Source of the DNA: Curtobacterium sp. ER1/6
GTDB taxonomy: Bacteria > Actinomycetota > Actinomycetes > Actinomycetales > Microbacteriaceae
Reading direction: 5' to 3'
Length of the DNA stretch: 64,000 bases
Assembly (NCBI RefSeq): GCF_001742745.1
Contig: NZ_MJAK01000007.1
Location: forward strand, 1-64,000
Shown here: piece by piece, positions 46,585-54,187 of the stretch
Position numbering within the stretch: the stretch's first letter is position 1
How the letters are laid out: each line of letters opens with the position of its first letter
The notes under the pieces: model-generated
The model's input: the letters and a program-made list of their open reading frames with translations, nothing else
Told to the model about the DNA's origin: nothing
Database searches by the model: none
Position numbers and translations under genes: made by a program

Positions 46585-46904
46585 GCCCCATCATGTCCCG
46601 CCGGTGGCCCGCGCGTCGAGGGTCTTCCTGCACAGGTTCGCCCTCCGGACCCGCCTCCACAGGACCGTCCCCGGGCCGCTCGTCGGGGCGTGCAGAGCGC
46701 GATGATCCCGGCATGACGACCCCCTCCGCGCAGCCCGATACCCACCGGTACCCCCGCACTGGGGCCACCCCTCGCGGCCCCGCCCCCTCGTTGTGGGACT
46801 GCATTCGACGACTGTCGCGCAAGTACCGTGATCGGGCGTCGCGTCCCTGGCGGCGCACTACCCGAAGACCCTCGCACCAGCGAGTCCAAGGAGGTGCGGG
46901 GCAC
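46585..46904 (+). other. Gap upstream of pilB
   Basis: About 320 bases holding the divergent promoters of the glyoxalase-like gene and the pilus operon. An in-frame ATG at 46713 would extend PilB by 64 residues of Pro/Arg-rich sequence, but it lacks a ribosome site and family similarity. A TACCGT box at 46824-46829 may be a -10; no matching -35 is evident. Confidence 0.5.
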
Positions 46905-48572
46905 ATGGCCACGCTGTCCGAGATCCTCATCCTCAACGGCGCGCTCCCGATCGAGCACCTCGACGCCATGACCGGGGACGAGGAGATCGACGAGCGCGCG
47001 ATCCGCACCCTCGTCGACCAAGGGGTCGTGAGCGAGGCGCAGTTCGTCACCGCGCGCGCCGCGTCGCACAACTCCCGGACCGTCCCGCTGACCGACTACC
47101 CGGTCGACGGCACCGCGGTGTCGATGCTGCCCGCGGCACTGTGCCGTCGCCACGGGGTGCTCGGCATCGGGTTCGAGGGCGAGACGCTCGTCCTGGCCAT
47201 GGTGAACCCCACGAACGTCCTCGCCATCGACGACGCCCGTGCCGCCTCCGGCCGGACCGTCAAGCCGCTGCAGGTCGAGGAGCGTGACCTGCAGGCCGCG
47301 CTCGACCGCTACCTGCGCGCCGACGACGAGCTCAGCGACCTGACCTCGTCGATGGGCGAGGAAGCGGGCGCGCAGGCACAGCAGCAGGCCGACCTGACCG
47401 ACGGCTCGCTCGACGACGTCCCGATCGTCCGGTTCGTGAACCTGCTCGTCTCGCAGGCGATCCAGGACCACGCGTCCGACATCCACATCGAGCCCGGCGA
47501 GCACGAGGTGCGCGTCCGCTACCGCATCGACGGCGTGCTGCACGAGATGGCCCCGGCGCCGAAGAACATCCAGAACGGCGTCATCAGCCGCCTGAAGATC
47601 ATGAGCGACATCGACATCGCCGAGCGACGCAAGCCGCAGGACGGCCGCATGTCGGTGCGGCACGGCGGCAGGCAGATCGACCTCCGCGTGGCGACGCTGC
47701 CGACCGTGTGGGGCGAGAAGGTCGTCATGCGGATCCTCGACAACACGAACACCTCGCTGACGCTCAAGGACCTCAACCTGCTCGAGCAGAACGCCGAGGC
47801 CTACCGGCGTTCGTACTCCAAGCCGTACGGCATGATCCTCGTGACCGGCCCCACCGGCTCGGGCAAGTCGACGACCCTGTACACGACGCTGAACGCCGTC
47901 GCGAAGCCCGAGATCAACGTCATCACCGTCGAGGACCCGGTCGAGTACCGGATGGGCGGCATCAACCAGGTGCAGGTCAACCCGAAGGCCGGCCTGACCT
48001 TCGCATCCGCGCTGCGCTCGATCCTGCGCTCCGACCCGGACGTCGTGCTCCTCGGTGAGATCCGCGACCACGAGACCGCGCAGATCGCGATCGAGGCCTC
48101 GCTGACCGGCCACCTCGTGCTCTCGACCCTGCACACGAACGACGCCCCCTCGGCCGTGACGCGACTGACCGAGATGGACATCGAGCCGTTCCTCGTCGGG
48201 TCCGCGCTCGACTCGGTGGTCGCGCAGCGTCTCGCACGCCGCCTCTGCGACCGGTGCAAGGCGCCGTCGGTGTACAGCGCCGAGCAGCTCGTCGCGATGG
48301 GCTTCATCGCGCCGGGTGACCAGGCGCCGGCGCTCTTCGGGCCGGTCGGTTGCGCCGTCTGCTCGAACACCGGCTACCGGGGCCGCATCGCCCTGCACGA
48401 GGTGATGACCGTGACCGAGGAGATCGAGCGGCTCGCAGTGGCGCGGGCGTCCAGCGCCGAGATCAGCCGGGTCGCGCAGGAGCAGGGCATGCTCACGCTC
48501 CGGCAGGACGGTTTCGAGAAGGCGAAGCTCGCGATGACGAGCATCGACGAGATCCTGCGCGTGGTCGCGTAG
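46905..48572 (+). CDS. pilB: Type IV pilus assembly ATPase PilB
   Basis: A 555-residue GspE/PilB-type hexameric ATPase that drives pilus extension at the inner face of the membrane. It has an N-terminal MshEN-like domain (1-145), a Walker A GPTGSGKS near residue 315, an Asp box around VEDPVEYRMGGINQVQVN, a Walker B DPDVVLLGEIRDHETA, the His box LSTLHTNDAPSA, and the four-Cys zinc motif (CDRCKA, then CAVCSNTGYRG) typical of extension ATPases. AAGGAGGTG ends 8 bases before the ATG and fixes the start. It opens the pilus locus and is followed by PilT after 16 bases. Confidence 0.95.
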   Translation: MATLSEILILNGALPIEHLDAMTGDEEIDERAIRTLVDQGVVSEAQFVTARAASHNSRTVPLTDYPVDGTAVSMLPAALCRRHGVLGIGFEGETLVLAMVNPTNVLAIDDARAASGRTVKPLQVEERDLQAALDRYLRADDELSDLTSSMGEEAGAQAQQQADLTDGSLDDVPIVRFVNLLVSQAIQDHASDIHIEPGEHEVRVRYRIDGVLHEMAPAPKNIQNGVISRLKIMSDIDIAERRKPQDGRMSVRHGGRQIDLRVATLPTVWGEKVVMRILDNTNTSLTLKDLNLLEQNAEAYRRSYSKPYGMILVTGPTGSGKSTTLYTTLNAVAKPEINVITVEDPVEYRMGGINQVQVNPKAGLTFASALRSILRSDPDVVLLGEIRDHETAQIAIEASLTGHLVLSTLHTNDAPSAVTRLTEMDIEPFLVGSALDSVVAQRLARRLCDRCKAPSVYSAEQLVAMGFIAPGDQAPALFGPVGCAVCSNTGYRGRIALHEVMTVTEEIERLAVARASSAEISRVAQEQGMLTLRQDGFEKAKLAMTSIDEILRVVA

Positions 48573-48588
48573 GCGTGGGAGTGGGACG

Positions 48589-50163
48589 ATGACCGATTCT
48601 GTCTACGACATCTCCGTGCCCGAGGGCGAGCCCGTCGCGGGCTGGCATCCCGCGCAGCCCGCCGGCGCGATCGGCGGCCGCCGTGCCGCCCGGCTCGCCG
48701 CCGGCTCGGCTCCGCTGGCGCCCGCCACGCACGGACACCAGACCGCCCCGGCCGCGGCCGGCCCGGTCTACGACCTGCAGAGCGACGCCGCCTCGTGGCC
48801 GGCACCGACCGGCCAGGCCGTCGCCGTGCCCGTCGCGCAGCCGCACTCCGTCCCCGCGACGCCCCCCGCCGCCGTCCCGCCGTCCACGGCCTCCTACGGC
48901 TACGCGCAGGCGGAGACCGAGGCGCTCGGTGCTCCGGTCGCGTCGACTGCCACGCTGCGCGGCCGTGCCCCCGAGGGGCAGGCCGAGATCGCCTTCACCC
49001 GGCACGCACGCGAGGTCGCGGACGCCGACCTGGTCACGGCGCTCGCCCAGGTGGTCTACCAGGGTGCGTCCGACCTCCACGTCACCGCCGACGCCGCCCC
49101 CACCGTGCGCGTCGACGGCTCGCTCCGACCGGCCGTGCCGGGAGGCCCGTGGGCGCGGAACAAGGTCGTCGCGGCACTCAAGACGCTGCTGAGCGCCGAG
49201 CAGGCCGGCCAGTTCGACCACGAGCAGGAGCTCGACTTCGCGTACTCGCTGTCGCCCGAGTACCGCTTCCGCGTGAACTACTACCAGCAGCGCGGCAACT
49301 GGGGTGCCGCCTTCCGCATCATCCCGACCAAGATCAAGACGCTGAAGCAGCTCGGCATCCCCGAGCAGGTCGGCGACTTCGCGAAGCTGCCCCGTGGTCT
49401 CGTGCTCGTGACCGGTCCGACCGGTTCCGGCAAGTCCACCACGCTGGCGGCGCTCATCGACCTCGTCAACGAGACCCGTGCGGACCACATCGTGACGGTC
49501 GAGGACCCGATCGAGTTCATGCACGAGCACAAGAAGGCGATCATCAACCAGCGCGAGGTCGGTGCGGACACGCACTCGTTCGCGCGGGCGCTCAAGCACG
49601 TCCTCCGCCAGGACCCCGACGTCATCCTCATCGGCGAGCTCCGCGACCTCGAGACCATCTCCGTCGCGCTCACCGCCGCCGAGACCGGCCACCTCGTCTT
49701 CGCGACCCTGCACACGCAGAGCGCGCCCGGCACGATCGACCGCGTGATCGACGTGTTCCCGCCGCACCAGCAGGGGCAGATCCGCACGCAGCTCGCCGCG
49801 ACGCTCGAGGGCGTCGTGTGCCAGACGCTCGTGCCGAAGGCCAACGGAGCGGGCCGGGTCGTCGCCACCGAGATCATGAAGACCACGCCGGCGATCGCGA
49901 ACCTGGTGCGCGAGGGAAAGACGTACCAGATAACCTCCGCCATGCAGGCCGGGCGCGACGCCGGCATGCACACGATGGACCAGGACCTCGCCGAGCTGGT
50001 CAACGTCGGCACGATCACCCGCAAGGCCGCGCTCGAGAAGGTGCACGACGAGGACGGCTTCGACCGGCTCGTGCAGCGCGTCGAGTCGCCGTCCGACTCG
50101 TCCGCCGCGGCGATCGCAGCGTCCGAGATCGACTTCGGCGACAAGTACTCGGGAGGCCACTGA
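48589..50163 (+). CDS. pilT: Type IV pilus retraction ATPase PilT with a long N-terminal extension
   Basis: A 524-residue PilT. The first roughly 140 residues are Pro/Ala-rich and disordered, with no counterpart in the usual 340-residue PilT. The core then has the N-domain ADLVTALAQVVYQGASDLHVTADAAPTVRVDG, Walker A GPTGSGKST from residue 276, EDPIEFMHEH, the Walker B DPDVILIGELRDLETI, the His box FATLHTQSAPGTIDRV, and the AIRE-like retraction motif AIANLVREGKTYQITSAMQAG. It should disassemble pilin for retraction and twitching or DNA uptake. It overlaps PilC by one base (TGATG). Confidence 0.94.
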   Translation: MTDSVYDISVPEGEPVAGWHPAQPAGAIGGRRAARLAAGSAPLAPATHGHQTAPAAAGPVYDLQSDAASWPAPTGQAVAVPVAQPHSVPATPPAAVPPSTASYGYAQAETEALGAPVASTATLRGRAPEGQAEIAFTRHAREVADADLVTALAQVVYQGASDLHVTADAAPTVRVDGSLRPAVPGGPWARNKVVAALKTLLSAEQAGQFDHEQELDFAYSLSPEYRFRVNYYQQRGNWGAAFRIIPTKIKTLKQLGIPEQVGDFAKLPRGLVLVTGPTGSGKSTTLAALIDLVNETRADHIVTVEDPIEFMHEHKKAIINQREVGADTHSFARALKHVLRQDPDVILIGELRDLETISVALTAAETGHLVFATLHTQSAPGTIDRVIDVFPPHQQGQIRTQLAATLEGVVCQTLVPKANGAGRVVATEIMKTTPAIANLVREGKTYQITSAMQAGRDAGMHTMDQDLAELVNVGTITRKAALEKVHDEDGFDRLVQRVESPSDSSAAAIAASEIDFGDKYSGGH

Positions 50164-51386
50164 TGTCACTCGCCTTCGACTACCGGGGTCGCGACGGCGC
50201 CGGGAAGCTCGTCAAGGGCCGACTCGACGCCGCCTCCGAGGGGGCGGTCGTCCAGCGCCTGCGCGGCATGGGTGTCTCGCCCATCGCGATCACCGAGGCG
50301 AAGCCCGGCACCGGGCTGCAGACCGAGATCAAGATCCCCGGGTTCGAGAAGGGCGTCGGGCTCAAGGACCTCGCGATCATGTCCCGTCAGGCCTCGACCA
50401 TGCTGTCGTCGGGGCTCTCGCTGCTCCGTGCGCTGACGATCCTCGCCGACCAGACGGACAACAAGAAGCTGAAGGACATCCTCGGGAAGGTCCGCGACGA
50501 CGTCGAGCGCGGCGTCTCGTTCTCCGACGCGGTGGCGAAGTACCCGGTGGACTTTCCGCCGATCATGATCAACATGATCCGGGCGGGGGAGACCGGCGGG
50601 TTCCTCGACCAGGCCATGGACTCGATCGCGACGAACTTCGAGAAGGAGCACAAGCTCCGCTCGACCATCAGGTCGGCGATGACCTATCCGGTCGTCGTGC
50701 TCGTGATGTCGCTGCTGGCGGTCGTCATCATGCTCGTGTTCATCGTCCCGATCTTCCAGGACATGTTCGCGTCGCTCGGCGGGCAGTTGCCGCTGCCGAC
50801 GATGATGCTCGTCTGGCTGTCGCACGCGATGGTCTACATCGGTCCCGTGCTCGCCGTGCTCCTGATCGTCGGGTGGGTCTGGTGGCGCGCGAACAAGAAC
50901 ACCGATCGGGTCCGCGGTCTCGTCGACCCGCTGAAGCTGCGGATGCCGGTGTTCGGTCAACTCGCGCGGAAGATCGTGATGGCACGGTTCTCGCGGAACC
51001 TGTCGAACATGATCGGCGCCGGCGTCCCGATCCTCGAGGCGCTGCAGATCGCCGGCAAGGTGTCGAACAACATCGTCGTCGAACGGGCGTTGCGACGGGT
51101 TTCCGAAGCGGTGCGGAAAGGTGAATCCATCGCCGCCCCACTGGAACGCGAAACGGTGTTCCCGGCAATGGTCGCGCAGATGATCGCGGTCGGCGAGGAC
51201 GCGGGTTCCATGGAATTGATGTTGGAACGCATCGCGGTCTTCTACGACAACGAGGTCGAGGCGTCGACCGAAGCGTTGACGTCGCTCATCGAGCCGCTCC
51301 TGATCGGCTTCCTCGGCGTGGTGGTGGGCGGCATGATCGTCGCGCTGTACCTGCCGATCTTCCAGATCTCCTCGCTCGTCAAGTAG
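50163..51386 (+). CDS. pilC: Type IV pilus platform protein PilC
   Basis: A 407-residue inner-membrane platform protein with two T2SF domains: residues about 65-190 (RQASTMLSSGLSLLRALTILADQTDN, with the ENVERGVSFSDA-like segment and GETGGFLD) and about 270-395 (FSRNLSNMIGAGVPILEALQIAGKVSNN, then MVAQMIAVGEDAGSMELML). Three membrane segments lie at about 170-200, 220-243 and 372-397. It couples the ATPases to the growing pilin fibre. Between about 51081 and 51294 the codons change to GAA, TTG, AAA and TCC, unlike the rest of the gene. Confidence 0.93.
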   Translation: MSLAFDYRGRDGAGKLVKGRLDAASEGAVVQRLRGMGVSPIAITEAKPGTGLQTEIKIPGFEKGVGLKDLAIMSRQASTMLSSGLSLLRALTILADQTDNKKLKDILGKVRDDVERGVSFSDAVAKYPVDFPPIMINMIRAGETGGFLDQAMDSIATNFEKEHKLRSTIRSAMTYPVVVLVMSLLAVVIMLVFIVPIFQDMFASLGGQLPLPTMMLVWLSHAMVYIGPVLAVLLIVGWVWWRANKNTDRVRGLVDPLKLRMPVFGQLARKIVMARFSRNLSNMIGAGVPILEALQIAGKVSNNIVVERALRRVSEAVRKGESIAAPLERETVFPAMVAQMIAVGEDAGSMELMLERIAVFYDNEVEASTEALTSLIEPLLIGFLGVVVGGMIVALYLPIFQISSLVK

Positions 51387-51567
51387 AACGACGACCGACG
51401 TCCCTCGTTCCGGAGGCCGTCAGGTGATCCGCACCCCCGGTACTGGGGGCATTTCGTAGCACAGATCACCCCCGTTCTCGGGATTATGTCCCCTGAATGC
51501 CGTGAATACGCTTGCCAGCGGCGGCGGAGCAGTCTGCGGCACATCCCCCAACGCATTTCCCAGAAGA

Positions 51568-52029
51568 ATGGAAAACACCATGTACTTCGCTCTCATGGGC
51601 AAGCTCGACGCTCGCCGCAAGGGCCTCCTCGAGGACAAGGAGAAGGGCTTCACGCTCATCGAGCTCCTCGTCGTCGTCATCATCATCGGCATCCTCGCCG
51701 CGATCGCCATCCCGGTGTACCTGGGTGTGCAGAACAACGCGAAGGACTCCAGCGTCAAGTCGGACCTGACCAACTTCAAGACCGCCGTGGTCAGCATGCA
51801 GACCACGAACGGCACCCTCCCGGCAGCGGCGACCTACACGAGCACGAACGCCCTCACCGCCGACCTCAAGGGCGCGGGTGCGAGCCAGGGCTCCGACACG
51901 TCGTCGATCGCGTACACCACGGGGGGCACCGCGGCCGCCCCGACCTTCCGCGTCGTGGGCACCAGCTCGACCGGCAAGACCTTCTGCGCGTCCGACAGCT
52001 CGGGTGTCGTCAGCGGCAGCACCTGCTGA
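51568..52029 (+). CDS. pilA: Major type IV pilin PilA
   Basis: A 153-residue prepilin. The leader ends KEKG27, cut before F28; FTLIELLVVVIIIGILAAIAIPVYLG is the N-methylated hydrophobic helix with the essential Glu at position 5 (E32). The globular head is Thr/Ser/Ala-rich and has two cysteines near the end (FCASDSS, STC) that can form the disulfide loop. Starts at 51568 (used) or 51580 both precede the leader; neither has a strong ribosome site. It has 181 bases upstream and its own terminator, so it is probably also expressed on its own at a high level. Confidence 0.92.
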   Translation: MENTMYFALMGKLDARRKGLLEDKEKGFTLIELLVVVIIIGILAAIAIPVYLGVQNNAKDSSVKSDLTNFKTAVVSMQTTNGTLPAAATYTSTNALTADLKGAGASQGSDTSSIAYTTGGTAAAPTFRVVGTSSTGKTFCASDSSGVVSGSTC

Positions 52030-52042
52030 GGACACTGCATCA

Positions 52043-52074
52043 GGACGGACCGTGACGCTCGTCACGGTCCGTCC
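52043..52074 (+). terminator. Terminator directly after pilA
   Basis: A perfect 14-bp stem (52043-52056 with 52061-52074) and a GCTC loop, 14 bases after the pilA stop. It would limit read-through into the minor pilin genes, keeping major pilin in excess. Confidence 0.7.
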
Positions 52075-52109
52075 ACCTGTCCCACCCATCCAGGATCGAG
52101 AGGCTGAGC

Positions 52110-53483
52110 ATGCTGCTGCGCATCGTCGACCGCCTCCGGGCGGCGCGAGAGTCCGACGAGGGCTTCTCGATCATCGAGGTCATGGTCGCGATGACGATCT
52201 TCGCGATGATCGCGGCCGGCGTCGCCGCCGGCATCGTCTCGACGATGTACCTGACGCAGGACAACCGGTCGCGCGAAGCCGCGCTCCAGCTCGCCAACCA
52301 GGCGCTCGACGCCGCACGCAGCACCAAGGACGTCTTCACCCTCGACGACGAGATCCTGCCGGCGACGGTCGGCGAGCAGGACTACACCGTCAAGCAGACG
52401 ACCAACTGGATCAACTCGGACGGTTCCGACAACACCTGCGGGGCCGGCTCCGGCGTCCTCGCCTACAAGCGCGTCGCCATCACCGTCTCGTGGACGAGCG
52501 GCACGTCGCCCCGCCGGAAGAACGTCGTGCTCGACACCCTCATCTCCCCGTCGTCCGCCGTGTCGAGCGCGACGGCGTCGACGATCGTGGTGGGCGTCAA
52601 GACCGCGACCGGTGCCGCGAACCCCGGGGTCTCCGTGATGATCACGCCGAGCTCCGACGGCGCCAAGAGCCTCGCGAAGCCGCCCGCCGTCACCGATGCG
52701 AACGGCTGCAGCTACGCCGTGGGTGTCACCCCGGGCACGTACAAGGTGACCATCGCCAAGGCCGGGAACATCGACCCCACCGGTGACTCGACGCCCGACG
52801 CGGTCGTGAAGACCATCGCCGGCGGAGTCGGCAACAAGACGTTCGCGTTCGACCGCGCGATCAGCGTGACGACCGGCGGGCCTCTCAACCTCAAGGACGG
52901 CGTCAGCGCGAAGCTCCCGACGTCACTGCCGATGACCTACGTCTCCGGCGACACCGTCCGGACCGCCACGACCACCCCGACGCTGCTGTACCCGTACCAG
53001 TGGACGGCGATCGCGGGGACCTTCTCGAGCACCTGTCCGAACGTCGACCCCACCAAGTGGCCCGCGGCGGGCGGCTTCACGGCGTCGCCGAACATCTTCA
53101 ACGGCACGGACGGCACGACGCCCGGCTTCAACCCGACGACGGACCTGACCGTGACGGCCCGAGCGCCGATGGGCGTCATCGACGTGAAGACGAACGGCCT
53201 CGACACCGTGCTCTCGGCGACGGTGAAGAACACGACCGCGGTGCCGAACGGCGACCCCGGTTGCAACACGACGACCTACTGGTTCACCGGGCTGAACTCG
53301 GCCAAGGCGACCACGATCGCGCTGCCGTTCGGGACCTACACCCTCGCCGGCACCACGGTGCTCGGCGGCCTGCTGAGCAACGGCTCGGTGAACGTGGCCG
53401 CGAACCCGGACGTGATGAACCTCAAGGTCTCGACGAGCGGCAAGGTCGTCACCCTCGATCCGCGGACGGTGGTGAGCCCGTGA
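52110..53483 (+). CDS. Minor prepilin with a carboxypeptidase-regulatory/Cna-B-like domain (PilV-like)
   Basis: A 457-residue prepilin-like protein. The leader ends at G18 and the mature protein starts FSIIEVMVAMTIFAMIAAGVAAG with Glu at position 5. After about 150 residues the chain enters a beta-sandwich resembling carboxypeptidase-regulatory or Cna-B domains (VVGVKTATGAANPGVSVMITPS, DANGCSYAVGVTPGTYKVTIAKAG), then a second beta-rich part of about 200 residues with CSY, CPN and CNT cysteines. The shape suggests a tip or shaft protein carrying an adhesin-like head. It overlaps the next prepilin by 4 bases. Confidence 0.75.
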   Translation: MLLRIVDRLRAARESDEGFSIIEVMVAMTIFAMIAAGVAAGIVSTMYLTQDNRSREAALQLANQALDAARSTKDVFTLDDEILPATVGEQDYTVKQTTNWINSDGSDNTCGAGSGVLAYKRVAITVSWTSGTSPRRKNVVLDTLISPSSAVSSATASTIVVGVKTATGAANPGVSVMITPSSDGAKSLAKPPAVTDANGCSYAVGVTPGTYKVTIAKAGNIDPTGDSTPDAVVKTIAGGVGNKTFAFDRAISVTTGGPLNLKDGVSAKLPTSLPMTYVSGDTVRTATTTPTLLYPYQWTAIAGTFSSTCPNVDPTKWPAAGGFTASPNIFNGTDGTTPGFNPTTDLTVTARAPMGVIDVKTNGLDTVLSATVKNTTAVPNGDPGCNTTTYWFTGLNSAKATTIALPFGTYTLAGTTVLGGLLSNGSVNVAANPDVMNLKVSTSGKVVTLDPRTVVSP

Positions 53484-54187
53484 TCGCCTCCCTCCGCGGT
53501 CGCATCGACCGGGCGGCCGACGACCGTGGTCTCACGTTGGTCGAGCTCCTGGTCGCGATGAGCCTCTCGCTGCTGGTGCTCACCATCGCAGGGTCGTTCC
53601 TGGTCTCGGCGCAGAAGGCCGCGGTCACGGCGACATCGACGAGCGGGAACACCCGCGCCGCGTCGGTCGCCATGAACGAGATGAGCCGCATGCTCCGCGC
53701 GGCGACCGACAACCCGGTGCCCACCGGGGACGACTCGCAGTTCGCGTTCCAGTACGCCAGCGCCACGTCGCTGCGCTTCTTCGCGTACGTGAACCTCGAC
53801 TCGACGCTCTCGCAGCCGGTCGAGGTGCAGCTCACCCTCGACCCTGCGACGAAGCGCATCACCGAGACCACCTGGAAGGGCACGGCGATCGCGGGCAACT
53901 CGTCGTACTACGCCTTCCCGCTCGCCACGGGTGCGACGCTGTCCGCCACACCGACGAACAAGCGCACGCTCGTCTCGTCCGCCGTCAGCCCCGTCGCGTT
54001 CCGCCTCAAGAACGCGGACGGCGACGTGCTGAACGCGACCGGGGCGGCCGTCTCCGCCGTGGAGCTCGCCAACATCCGTTCCGTCGACGTCTCCGTCACG
54101 GTCGGCGCCCGCACGGACGACCCGAACGCGGTCACCCTGGCGAGCACCGTCAGCCTGCCGAACATCGTGATGGGAGCCTCGTCGTGA
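53480..54187 (+). CDS. Minor prepilin (PilW-like)
   Basis: A 235-residue prepilin. The leader ends DDRG17 and the mature protein begins LTLVELLVAMSLSLLVLTIAGSFLV with Glu at position 5; the first mature residue is Leu instead of the usual Phe. The remaining chain has the alternation of PilW/GspJ-like minor pilins (NTRAASVAMNEMSRMLRAATDNP and RLKNADGDVLNATGAAVSAVELANIRSVDVSVTV). It is coupled on both sides by 4-base overlaps and probably takes part in priming pilus assembly. Confidence 0.8.
   Translation: MIASLRGRIDRAADDRGLTLVELLVAMSLSLLVLTIAGSFLVSAQKAAVTATSTSGNTRAASVAMNEMSRMLRAATDNPVPTGDDSQFAFQYASATSLRFFAYVNLDSTLSQPVEVQLTLDPATKRITETTWKGTAIAGNSSYYAFPLATGATLSATPTNKRTLVSSAVSPVAFRLKNADGDVLNATGAAVSAVELANIRSVDVSVTVGARTDDPNAVTLASTVSLPNIVMGASS

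Noticed and set aside
46713..46904. Upstream ATG extending PilB by 64 residues
   Set aside because: No ribosome site and no family similarity in the extension, whereas AAGGAGGTG sits at the right distance from 46905.
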